Shown here in pieces: positions 27,765 through 36,139 of a DNA stretch of 64,000 nt (the first letter of the stretch is position 1; each line of letters begins with the position of its first letter). The position numbers and the translations under genes were made by a program. Origin of the DNA: Sphingobacteruim zhuxiongii (GTDB taxonomy: Bacteria; Bacteroidota; Bacteroidia; Sphingobacteriales; Sphingobacteriaceae); contig NZ_CP045652.1 of assembly GCF_009557615.1 (NCBI RefSeq), positions 558,001-622,000 of the forward strand. The letters are read 5' to 3'. The notes beneath the pieces were generated by a model that saw only the letters and a list, made by a program, of their open reading frames with translations, made no database searches and was not told the DNA's origin.

Positions 27765-28862
27765 ATGAAAACTACCGGTCCATTAATTTTAATAATGCTA
27801 TTAACAGCGCAAATTTCTACTGCGCAAAGTAAACTCATTCCTATGTTTGTTGGTACTTATACTTCCGAAGGCGGGAGCAAGGGGATATACTCCTATTTAT
27901 TTGATATGGAAACTGGCGATTCGGAGCTACAAAGCGAAGTTGAAACGCCGAGCCCTTCTTTTTTAGCACGAACAGATAACTTCTTAATTGCTGTAAATGA
28001 GCTTGGTGGAGGCAATCAGTCTGTGTCATCTTTTAATTTACAGGATGAAATCTTAACTTTTGAAAATAAGGTCTCCACTAAAGGTGCTGCTCCTTGCCAC
28101 GTGTTATTGGGCGACAAAGGACAATATGCGGTAGTCTCAAATTATTCCGGAGGATCGTTGACCTTATACTCTATCGATAAAAATGGTCATATATCCGAAA
28201 TGGACGACTTTCGCGAGTTTAAAGGAAGTAGTATCAACAAGTCTAGACAAAACGCATCTCATATACATTCAGCGTTCCTAGGGCCGGACAAGTCGGTTTA
28301 TGTATCTGACCTTGGCGCCGATCAGATCTATGTTTTTGATGTATTGAAAGAGGGCGGGAAATACAAATTTCAAGAGAAAGAAACAATTGATGTCCCAAAA
28401 GGGAGTGGCCCTAGACATATAGCTTTTCATCCAAAGGGAAAGACTATGTATTCTTTGCAGGAGCTTACGGGCGATATTATTGTCTTTAAAAAGGAAAAGT
28501 CCAAATGGGTGCAGTCGCAAGTAATCAATATGAACGACGCGGAGTTCAAAGGCGAGCATGGTGCTGCTGATTTAAAAATCAGTACAGATGGTAAATATTT
28601 GTACAGTACAAATCGAGTTGATGCCAATACAATCTCCACTTTTGATATCAAGAAGGATGGAACCCTATCATTGAAGCAAGTGCTCTCAGTGGAAGGAAAA
28701 GGACCAAGAAATCTAAATATTACACCAAACGGAAAGTTTATCCTAGTGACAAATCAGTTGTCTGATGAAATTGTTGTGTTTTCTAGAGATGCGAAATCAG
28801 GTGAATTGAAAGATTCAGGTAAGCGTATTGAAGTATCAAAACCAGTTTGCGTAATCTTCTAA
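27765..28862 (+). CDS. Lactonase family protein (6-phosphogluconolactonase type beta-propeller)
   Basis: A 365-residue seven-bladed beta-propeller of the YbhE/Pgl lactonase family, the type that hydrolyses 6-phosphogluconolactone in E. coli. A signal peptide (about 1-20, ILIMLLTAQISTAQS) suggests it is exported, unlike cytoplasmic Pgl, so its true substrate may differ. Family features include FVGTYTSEGGSKGIYSY, GAAPCHVLLGDKGQYAVVSN, SHIHSAFLGPDKSVYVSDLG and GSGPRHIAFHPKGKTMYSLQ. Its TAA stop overlaps the TAG stop of the convergent mrpG gene in the four bases CTAA. Confidence 0.88.
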   Translation: MKTTGPLILIMLLTAQISTAQSKLIPMFVGTYTSEGGSKGIYSYLFDMETGDSELQSEVETPSPSFLARTDNFLIAVNELGGGNQSVSSFNLQDEILTFENKVSTKGAAPCHVLLGDKGQYAVVSNYSGGSLTLYSIDKNGHISEMDDFREFKGSSINKSRQNASHIHSAFLGPDKSVYVSDLGADQIYVFDVLKEGGKYKFQEKETIDVPKGSGPRHIAFHPKGKTMYSLQELTGDIIVFKKEKSKWVQSQVINMNDAEFKGEHGAADLKISTDGKYLYSTNRVDANTISTFDIKKDGTLSLKQVLSVEGKGPRNLNITPNGKFILVTNQLSDEIVVFSRDAKSGELKDSGKRIEVSKPVCVIF

Positions 28863-29275
28863 TCCGTCGCGTCGTCCGTATCGGCGATATTATCTTCCTC
28901 CGATTTGTTGGCTTTCTTCGGGTCACTTTCTAAGATGTTCTTCTCGGTATTATACATGCCCTGAAGTTCATCTACAACAGTGCCTTTCCACAGTGGGGTA
29001 TGTGTCATATAGGCTGCTCTACCAATCATATGCGCGGCAATGGGTGCAGTCAAGATCAGGAAAAAGATAATTGCAATGGACTTCGTAGTTACCGAAACAT
29101 CATCTGGGAACATAATAGCAGCGCAAATCAGCAACAGACCGACACCTAATGTTGATGCTTTGACGGTTACAGAAAGGCGTAAGTAGAAATCAGGCATACG
29201 AAGTACACCTATTGATGCAAAAAGTATCGAAAGGGCACCAACCGTGCTTAATACAGCTAAAATAATATCAATCAT
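28859..29275 (-). CDS. mrpG: Mrp Na+/H+ antiporter subunit G
   Basis: A 138-residue MrpG, a three-helix subunit of the multi-subunit cation/proton antiporter in the inner membrane. The helices are about 3-25, 38-57 and 63-85, with the conserved GVLRMPDFYLRL after the first. The C-terminal 50 residues are a hydrophilic acidic tail (ending EEDNIADTDDATD), longer than in many relatives. It is the last gene of the mrpABCDEFG operon and overlaps mrpF by eight bases. Confidence 0.93.
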   Translation of the reverse strand: MIDIILAVLSTVGALSILFASIGVLRMPDFYLRLSVTVKASTLGVGLLLICAAIMFPDDVSVTTKSIAIIFFLILTAPIAAHMIGRAAYMTHTPLWKGTVVDELQGMYNTEKNILESDPKKANKSEEDNIADTDDATD

Positions 29276-29540
29276 CTCTTTGTTTTTCTATGTAATAGGA
29301 GAAAGCGATAGTTCCCAAAAAGGCAATTAGCGCTAATATAATCGCTACATCCAGTAGCACTTCCTGTTCCTGACGGATACTGTAAACCGTGATAATTCCA
29401 ATACCAATGGTGATGATGAGATCTAGCGCAATAACGCGATCAACAACTGTAGGGCCTTTGAACAAACGGATGAAGACCAGCAACACCGAAATGGTCAAGA
29501 TGGGTAATATCACAAAATCAAAATATGCTTCTAAACTCAT
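29268..29540 (-). CDS. mrpF: Mrp Na+/H+ antiporter subunit F
   Basis: A 90-residue MrpF with three transmembrane helices. The sequence FIRLFKGPTVVDRVIALDLI is the family signature. MrpF belongs to the small-subunit cluster that joins MrpA in the complex. Its reading frame overlaps mrpE by four bases and mrpG by eight, implying coupled translation. Confidence 0.93.
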   Translation of the reverse strand: MSLEAYFDFVILPILTISVLLVFIRLFKGPTVVDRVIALDLIITIGIGIITVYSIRQEQEVLLDVAIILALIAFLGTIAFSYYIEKQRDD

Positions 29541-30013
29541 CGAATGATTTCTAATAGTCTACGTTCAACACCTGTTTTTAATTGGCGGATGAATTGCTGC
29601 TCATCCTTCAAATACATCACATGAATATATATCGCTTTTTTATCATCGCTTATGTCCAAAATCAAGGTTCCTGGCGTTAGGGAAATAAAAGTCGATAGTA
29701 AGTTTATCTCAAAATCTGTTTTTGTATTAACGGGGTAGCGAACGATACCTGGTTTAAAAAAGTACTTGGGTGTAACAACATCGTATGCTACCTGAATATT
29801 AGCCTTTACTAACTCATAAAGAAAGTATAGGAAAAAAGACAGGATTTTCGGAACACGATAGAAATACCGTTGATCGGTTTCATTTCTATTCATAATCCAC
29901 AATACCGCAAATCCGAGCAAGTAACCAAACAAGAAGTTTGAATAAAGCAGGGACCCTGATAAAGCTACCCAAATGAAGGATAGCAATAAGTTCATCAAGA
30001 AAAACTTAATCAT
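29537..30013 (-). CDS. mrpE: Mrp Na+/H+ antiporter subunit E
   Basis: A 158-residue MrpE with two or three helices at the N-terminus (about 5-35 and 58-75) and a soluble C-terminal domain. Signatures are FFLYFLYELVKANIQVAYDV and STFISLTPGTLILDISDD. MrpE is required for assembly of a stable antiporter. Four-base overlaps with mrpD and mrpF show tight operon packing. Confidence 0.93.
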   Translation of the reverse strand: MIKFFLMNLLLSFIWVALSGSLLYSNFLFGYLLGFAVLWIMNRNETDQRYFYRVPKILSFFLYFLYELVKANIQVAYDVVTPKYFFKPGIVRYPVNTKTDFEINLLSTFISLTPGTLILDISDDKKAIYIHVMYLKDEQQFIRQLKTGVERRLLEIIR

Positions 30014-31527
30014 TTCTCAAACACTTTATCACCCAATACTGTTCTGATGTACGAGCTTGTATCCAACAATTCATTACTTATACGATCAACCACGACAACA
30101 ACATTTTCCGCATTTAGACCGATATATAAAGTTACCGAACATAAAATCACAATCGGCATAACCAATAAAACCTTTTTAAAAGGAGGTAAATCTTTAAAAT
30201 TATCTTCCATGACGCTTTCGTCTGGACATTTTTTCCAAAAAACATCCGCCCACATTTTCGCGATAACATACATCGTGACTAAACTTCCGACAATTAAAGC
30301 GCCGACAAAGAAGTATTGCTTTCCTACGAAAGCCTCCTGAAACAAGTAAATCTTCGGCCAGAATCCCGATAGTGGAGGAACGCCAACTAGGGAGAATAGC
30401 ACTAAAGCAATAACTAGGGATATCAATGGATAGGAGGCATATAGTCCACCTAATCGGTTCATGTCCATCGTGCCGCGTACTTGCCGTATATAACCGGCAA
30501 TTAAGAACATATTTGTTTTGACCATGATATCATGGATCAGGTAAAATACAGCTCCCATTAATGCGGCCTTGGTAAACATCGCGACGCCTCCCAGCATAAA
30601 GCCAATATGACAAACGATAAGATAAGAAAATAAGCGTCGTATATTCGTTTTAATCAATGCACCGAATGCCCCAGTAAGTATGGTTAATACGGCCATTACC
30701 ATCAACAGATTTTTCGTGAATTCATCAGGAATAAACATCAAGCTGAAGACGCGTAAGATTGCATATACGCCCACTTTGGTAAGTAAACCACCAAAGGTAG
30801 CGGCCACTGCCGAAGGCGGCGTATGATAGGAGGATGGTAGCCAATAATACAATGGGAATACGGCAGATTTGATACCAAAGCCCAACAAGAAGAAAATAGC
30901 AGCAATATCAATCAGTGATTGGTTATGAAACTCTCGAATCCGAATGGAAAGGTCAGCCATATTCAGAGAACCAGTAATTCCATAAAGTATCCCGATCCCC
31001 GTTAGAAAAAATGTAGAGGCCAAGATATTCATCGCCATATATTTTACGGCTCCTTCTAACTGCGCTTTTCGACCTCCGAGGGTCATTAACACGAAAGAAG
31101 AGATAATAATCACCTCAAACCAAACATAAAGGTTGAAGATGTCGCCAGTCAAGAAAGCGCCATTCAATCCCATTAATAGAAAATGGAAAATTGGGAAATA
31201 ACCATACAGCATCCGTTGTCTAGCAATGCCGACGGATGAAAATATGGATACCGTAAATCCGGCGATGGAGGTCAATAAGACCATAGTGACAGCGAGTAGA
31301 TCAGCGACAAAAACAATTCCAAATGGGGCTTCCCAATTAGAGGCATTCATGGTCAAACTGCCTTCTGTGTATACCTTCGCAAAAAGCCGAATTGCAATCA
31401 ACAAACCAATGAAGGTCCCTCCGACACTCATAAAGCGCTGCGTTACAGTTTTCCGCCAAGCAATAAGCTGCAGAATAGCTGTAAACAGGTGTATAAAAAC
31501 GGGAGCTAATATGTGGTTATCAATCAT
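30010..31527 (-). CDS. mrpD: Mrp Na+/H+ antiporter subunit D
   Basis: A 505-residue MrpD, one of the two large subunits related to the proton-pumping subunits NuoM/NuoN of complex I. About 14 helices are visible. The conserved proton-path segments are FLLGFGIKSAVFPLYYWLPSS, with its key Lys, and SAVAATFGGLLTKVGVYAIL. The preceding glutamate lies in LYVWFEVIIISSFVLM. It overlaps mrpC by four bases. The complete operon shows this is the Mrp system and not a stray Nuo gene. Confidence 0.95.
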   Translation of the reverse strand: MIDNHILAPVFIHLFTAILQLIAWRKTVTQRFMSVGGTFIGLLIAIRLFAKVYTEGSLTMNASNWEAPFGIVFVADLLAVTMVLLTSIAGFTVSIFSSVGIARQRMLYGYFPIFHFLLMGLNGAFLTGDIFNLYVWFEVIIISSFVLMTLGGRKAQLEGAVKYMAMNILASTFFLTGIGILYGITGSLNMADLSIRIREFHNQSLIDIAAIFFLLGFGIKSAVFPLYYWLPSSYHTPPSAVAATFGGLLTKVGVYAILRVFSLMFIPDEFTKNLLMVMAVLTILTGAFGALIKTNIRRLFSYLIVCHIGFMLGGVAMFTKAALMGAVFYLIHDIMVKTNMFLIAGYIRQVRGTMDMNRLGGLYASYPLISLVIALVLFSLVGVPPLSGFWPKIYLFQEAFVGKQYFFVGALIVGSLVTMYVIAKMWADVFWKKCPDESVMEDNFKDLPPFKKVLLVMPIVILCSVTLYIGLNAENVVVVVDRISNELLDTSSYIRTVLGDKVFEK

Positions 31528-31880
31528 AAATCTTCTTCTTCCGGCGTGTTTAAATCATCTAAATCATCTGAATCCACCAATGCATAAACACGTTTTAATA
31601 ATACAATCGCAAAAGCCGTCAATGCGAAACTGATGACAATCGCTGTAAGTATTAAGGATTGGGGAATAGGGTCGGCATAAATATCTTCAAAGACATTATG
31701 GTTCTGGTCAATAACAGGCGGCTTCCCTTTTGTAATCGTACCTAATAGAAAGATCAAAATGTTCGTTCCATTGCCTAGTAACATGATTCCTAAGAGTAGT
31801 TTCACCATACTTCGGCGAAGGATTAAATAAATCCCCGCGGCGTAAAGCAAGCCTAAAACAACGACTAATAATAATTCCAT
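31524..31880 (-). CDS. mrpC: Mrp Na+/H+ antiporter subunit C
   Basis: A 118-residue MrpC, the homologue of complex I subunit NuoK, with three helices. The conserved LLGIMLLGNGTNILIFLLG and DPIPQSLILTAIVISFALTA are present, and the C-terminus is acidic. The start is four bases after mrpB. Confidence 0.95.
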   Translation of the reverse strand: MELLLVVVLGLLYAAGIYLILRRSMVKLLLGIMLLGNGTNILIFLLGTITKGKPPVIDQNHNVFEDIYADPIPQSLILTAIVISFALTAFAIVLLKRVYALVDSDDLDDLNTPEEEDL

Positions 31881-31884
31881 ATTC

Positions 31885-32298
31885 TTAGTCCTTGGTTAAT
31901 GAAATAGTAAATAATATCGTTAATACGACCCCTACAACAACCATATAGACACCTAAGTCGAAGAAAAGAGCAGAGCCAATCGACCCGATTACAGGGATTT
32001 TTTCTTCAAACCATAAGCCAGTCATCGGAGGTAATCCAAAGAATGTAGGGGTAATTACACTTAAGGCGGCAATCCCCAAACCCATCGGTATTAATGATAA
32101 TGGTTTTCTACCCAATAACTTCATGGTCTCCTCGGTGCCGTGTGCAAAACTATGTAATACAAACGCGATAGAAGCGACCAATCCCCCAACAAATCCTCCT
32201 CCAGGGAAGTAATGCCCTCTCAATAATAAAAAGAAAGAGAACAATAGTAAGATCGGTAGCAGATACCGTGTGGCAGTCTGTAAGATTATACTTTTCAT
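31885..32298 (-). CDS. mrpB: Mrp Na+/H+ antiporter subunit B
   Basis: A 137-residue MrpB with four helices. [20 protein letters not shown] is the family signature and contains the glycine-rich bend. It follows mrpA by three bases, so it is translated from the same message. Confidence 0.95.
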   Translation of the reverse strand: MKSIILQTATRYLLPILLLFSFFLLLRGHYFPGGGFVGGLVASIAFVLHSFAHGTEETMKLLGRKPLSLIPMGLGIAALSVITPTFFGLPPMTGLWFEEKIPVIGSIGSALFFDLGVYMVVVGVVLTILFTISLTKD

Positions 32299-32301
32299 AA
32301 A

Positions 32302-34611
32302 TTATTCTTTCTCTGATGGTTTTAATCTCAATTTTAATAAACTATATACCCCAACGGCGGCAATACTCAATACAACGGTTTCAAACATCGTGTCAATCCC
32401 TCTAAAATCCGCTAGAATCACGTTTACAACATTTTTACCCTTGGCCAAAATATAGGCATTCTCACCATAGAAGTTGGTCGTGTCTTTAACAACCGGCTCA
32501 TAAATCACTTTTAGGGCAATAATGGAAAGTATCGTTCCAAAACCTAATGCAACGAACATGTCCCTAATTTTCTGTTTAGGGGAGGCTAGACTTAAGAAAC
32601 TTGGTAATTTATACAAAACCAATACGAAAAGTACCGTTGTGAGGGTGTCAATAGTGAACTGGGTCATTGCTAAATCTGGTGCACTATAAAATACAAACAT
32701 CAAACAGATACAATAACCAATAACACTCATCGATACAACGGAGGTTAATCTCGATGGCGTGATAATAACAATTAGCAAAGCGCCGAGCAAAATGATAACG
32801 ACGGCGACCTCATAGATGGTTAGCGGAGAAAGGTTGTCAAAATTAATAAGGATAGGACCACTTAACCATAATCTATAAATCAATAAAGCCTCAGCAAATA
32901 AGATAATTTTCAAATGGTAGGAACGTAAATATCCGTTGTGAAAGCTATTCGTGTACCAACTTGAGAATTTGAAGATATCGTTCGCATAACGGGTGAATAT
33001 TGCTTGCGGCGAAAAAGCACTCCACTTCTCTATAAATTTAACTTTCGATTCATTAGGCTTATTGACTATATAAAGTATGGTACCGACGATAAGTGTGACT
33101 GCACTTAATAGTAAAACGGTATTGAAACCGTGCCAAATAGCTAAATGCATTGCTGTATCTTTTCCAAAAATGGCATTCGCAGTTTGGTAACTCAATAAAT
33201 CACCAACGATACCTGGGAATAAGCCAAATAATAAGCTTAAGACACCTAAAACCAAGGGTGGAATCCACATGGAAAGGTAGGGCAGATGCAATTTACTATA
33301 CTGTTCGGGTAATTCTCCAAAGAAGGGTTTGAGCCCTGCCATAAAGCCAGCGGCTAGGAGACAAATATTCGTAATCAGCGCTAATGCTGTTAAGATTAAA
33401 CTTAGCTGCGGTGCAGCATGTAAAGTCGACTCGTAGACTAAATCTTTACCAATAAAACCAAAAGTTAAAGGTACACCAGCACTGGACAGTGCCGCTAACC
33501 CTGCAGCAATCCCTACAGGCAATAGCACTTTCCGTAATCCGGATAAAACGGTGATATCACGGGTGCCTGTCTCATGGTCGATAATACCTGTCACCAAGAA
33601 TAAGGTCGCTTTATAAAGTGCATGTACTAAGATGAAAACACTAGCGGCTATTATTGCCTCTTTAGTTCCTAATCCAAGTAGGAAAACAAGAATCCCGAGT
33701 GCTGATATCGTTGTATACGCTAATATGGATTTTAAATCAATGCGAAATAAGGAATGGATAGCAGCATATAACATGGTAAAACCACCGACAATCATTAAAG
33801 GGTAAGACCACATTTCTGTCCCTCCAAGTATTGGGAAAAAGCGCGCTAAAAGATAGATCCCCGCTTTGACCATGGTTGCGGAGTGGAGATAAGCAGAAAC
33901 TGGAGTTGGTGCTTTCATCGCTCCAGGTAACCAAAAATGAAAAGGGAATTGGGCGGATTTTGTAAACGCCCCAATAAATAAAAAGCCTAATATTAATGGA
34001 TACAGCTGATGTTGTATAATGGTTTCTCGTTGGTCAACTAATGCAGATATGGAATACGTTCCAGCGATATTGCCGATTAAGACTAATCCCGCAACTAAAA
34101 AGAAACCGCCCATACCCGTTATTGTCAATGCGGTTAATGCACTTTTCCTAGATTCCTCTTGTTCATTATTGAATCCGATCAGGAAAAATGAACTTATACT
34201 CGTTAATTCCCAAAAGACAAATAAGAGCAAAAGATTGTCGGAAAGCACAAGGCCTAACATGGCCGACATAAAAAGTAATAGATATCCGAAAAAGCGATCA
34301 AAATAGGGATGTCCTTTCAGATAAGTACGGGCGTAAAAGAAAATGCCCGTCCCAATTCCGGTAATTAGAAGGCAGAATAGCAAGGAGAGACCATCCAGTC
34401 GAAAATCAAAATTGATATTTAAGGATGGGACCCAATTGGTTTGCTGAAAAAATGTACTTCCTTCGGCGATCTTAGGGATGTATCCCAAATAGTATGCAAA
34501 CAGACATGCAGGTATAAATGGTAGAATAATACTCCATTTCGATTTGATTTTTTTGCCAAAAGGCACCAGAAATAAAGTAGCTATTAAACCAAATAAAATT
34601 GTAAAAAGCAT
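32302..34611 (-). CDS. mrpA: Mrp Na+/H+ antiporter subunit A
   Basis: A 769-residue MrpA, the large NuoL-like subunit that carries the ion path. The N-terminal ~500 residues hold the antiporter core, with FWELTSISSFFLIGFNNEQE, FTKSAQFPFHFWLPGAMKAP (key Lys) and SAYLHSATMVKAGIYLLAR. The C-terminal extension carries the MbhD/DUF4040-like helices with APDLAMTQFTIDTLTTVLFV and a final MbhE-like part (DFRGIDTMFETVVLSIAA). This length and domain set are typical of an mrpA whose operon has a separate mrpB. It is the first gene of the seven-gene operon; the promoter should lie in the divergent stretch 34612-34757. Confidence 0.95.
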   Translation of the reverse strand: MLFTILFGLIATLFLVPFGKKIKSKWSIILPFIPACLFAYYLGYIPKIAEGSTFFQQTNWVPSLNINFDFRLDGLSLLFCLLITGIGTGIFFYARTYLKGHPYFDRFFGYLLLFMSAMLGLVLSDNLLLLFVFWELTSISSFFLIGFNNEQEESRKSALTALTITGMGGFFLVAGLVLIGNIAGTYSISALVDQRETIIQHQLYPLILGFLFIGAFTKSAQFPFHFWLPGAMKAPTPVSAYLHSATMVKAGIYLLARFFPILGGTEMWSYPLMIVGGFTMLYAAIHSLFRIDLKSILAYTTISALGILVFLLGLGTKEAIIAASVFILVHALYKATLFLVTGIIDHETGTRDITVLSGLRKVLLPVGIAAGLAALSSAGVPLTFGFIGKDLVYESTLHAAPQLSLILTALALITNICLLAAGFMAGLKPFFGELPEQYSKLHLPYLSMWIPPLVLGVLSLLFGLFPGIVGDLLSYQTANAIFGKDTAMHLAIWHGFNTVLLLSAVTLIVGTILYIVNKPNESKVKFIEKWSAFSPQAIFTRYANDIFKFSSWYTNSFHNGYLRSYHLKIILFAEALLIYRLWLSGPILINFDNLSPLTIYEVAVVIILLGALLIVIITPSRLTSVVSMSVIGYCICLMFVFYSAPDLAMTQFTIDTLTTVLFVLVLYKLPSFLSLASPKQKIRDMFVALGFGTILSIIALKVIYEPVVKDTTNFYGENAYILAKGKNVVNVILADFRGIDTMFETVVLSIAAVGVYSLLKLRLKPSEKE

Positions 34612-34757
34612 GAAATATATTATAGTTAATTTGGGGATTGCCCTAAAAATAGTAAAAAACTACGATTTTTCCATGTTAAATTAACGTGAAACTTTAATTA
34701 GACATGGAAAACCTTACAATTATTACTAGCTTTAAACAATCAATTACTCGAATTGTT

Positions 34758-35840
34758 ATGAATAAACAACCTTTCCTTACGCTAGGCCTACTGTTCGGCC
34801 TGCTATTATTTGTATTCCCGAGTTTCGCGCAACAAGCATATGTGAAGCCGAAACTTTCTAATCCCGAATCTTGGTCCTTAGTATTGATTCCTGACCCGCA
34901 AACCTATATGAAGTATGAGCGAAACTTAGGAACTTTTCATACGATGATTTCTTGGATTAAGGAGAATAAAGATTCCCTAAACACCCAGTTTGTATTATGC
35001 ACAGGAGACCTTGTTGAGCAAAATGATTTATTAAATCCAGATGGAAAGCAAGCCAATCAAAATAGTAAGCAACAATGGACGAACGTGAGTTCTGCCTTCC
35101 ATCGTTTGAATGGATTGGTTCCTTATGTTTTGGCGACAGGAAATCACGATTATGGGCATGTAAGTGCAGAATATCGTTCTACCCAATATGACAAATATTT
35201 CTCTTCGGATCAAAATCCATTAAATGGAACCGCTATTCGCGAAGTTGGGCCGAATTTAAATGGAGCCTCAACAGCAGTAAATGCAGTGTATGAATTCAAA
35301 ACTCCACATCAGCAAAAGTTTTTGGTAATGGTCTTGGAATTTGCACCAAGAGACGAAGTAGTGGAATGGGCAAAGAAAACAGTAGATCAACCGAAATATG
35401 CAGACCATAAAGTGATCTTACTAACGCATGTTTATTTAGATAGAAATAGTAAGCCTATCGCTAAAGAGGGTTATAAAATTGAAGATGCCAATTACGGGGA
35501 AGCCTTATTCGAAAAATTAGTGAAACCGTCGAAGAATATCCGTATGGTGTTTTCTGGTCATATCGGCTCTCCGGATAACTGGGATGGACATTTAGGATTT
35601 CGTGAAGATAAAAATGCCGCAGGCAAGTCTGTAGCGCAAATGACGTTCAATGCCCAAGCGATGGGTGGTGGCTGGCATGGAAATGGTGGCGATGGCTGGT
35701 TAAGATATTTAGAGTTCTTACCTGATGGTAAAACGATCAAAGTGAAAACGTTCTCTCCATTATTTGCTATTTCACCTGCAACAAGACATTTGGCCTATAG
35801 AACAGAGAAAACTCAAGAATTTGAGTTCAAACTAGATTAA
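34758..35840 (+). CDS. Secreted calcineurin-like metallophosphoesterase
   Basis: A 360-residue exported phosphoesterase. I start at the ATG at 34758 because it gives a clean signal peptide (FLTLGLLFGLLLFVFPSFAQ); the in-frame ATG at 34704 would bury it behind 18 extra residues. The metal-binding blocks are IPDPQTYM, CTGDLVEQND, ATGNHDYGH, LLTHVYLDR and FSGHIG. The family contains phosphodiesterases and nucleotidases, and the substrate here is unknown. It is a single gene diverging from mrpA, with a shared terminator far downstream. Confidence 0.85.
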   Translation: MNKQPFLTLGLLFGLLLFVFPSFAQQAYVKPKLSNPESWSLVLIPDPQTYMKYERNLGTFHTMISWIKENKDSLNTQFVLCTGDLVEQNDLLNPDGKQANQNSKQQWTNVSSAFHRLNGLVPYVLATGNHDYGHVSAEYRSTQYDKYFSSDQNPLNGTAIREVGPNLNGASTAVNAVYEFKTPHQQKFLVMVLEFAPRDEVVEWAKKTVDQPKYADHKVILLTHVYLDRNSKPIAKEGYKIEDANYGEALFEKLVKPSKNIRMVFSGHIGSPDNWDGHLGFREDKNAAGKSVAQMTFNAQAMGGGWHGNGGDGWLRYLEFLPDGKTIKVKTFSPLFAISPATRHLAYRTEKTQEFEFKLD

Positions 35841-36084
35841 CTTTTAAAAGAGAATAGTTCATCTTTCCAGTAAAGCGTTGCAGTTTTAAGGTCGTTCATT
35901 TATTGATTACGCGGATGAACACTTAAAATCGCAGGCTCGGAATTTCTTGCTAATTGCGCGGGTTGAATTGGGTTAAGATCCGAAGGAGTCTTATAGCATC
36001 TCCGTTGCATATGGATGTTGATAGAAATAGATTTGAAATTAATTCAATCCGATTTGTTGTAGAAGAATGAACGGATGATATAAT

Positions 36085-36121
36085 AAAAGAGCGGCTAATC
36101 CATTGGATTAGCCGCTCTTTT
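36085..36121. terminator. Bidirectional terminator between acs and the phosphoesterase
   Basis: AAAAGAGCGGCTAATCC pairs with GGATTAGCCGCTCTTTT around a three-base loop; the A-rich and T-rich flanks suit both directions. It lies 18 bases after the acs stop and about 245 after the phosphoesterase stop. Confidence 0.9.
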
Positions 36122-36139
36122 ATTTAATATGTATTGCGT

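Noticed and set aside
30047-30340. A 97-codon plus-strand frame inside mrpD
   Set aside because: It is fully inside a certain membrane-protein gene on the opposite strand and has no family resemblance.
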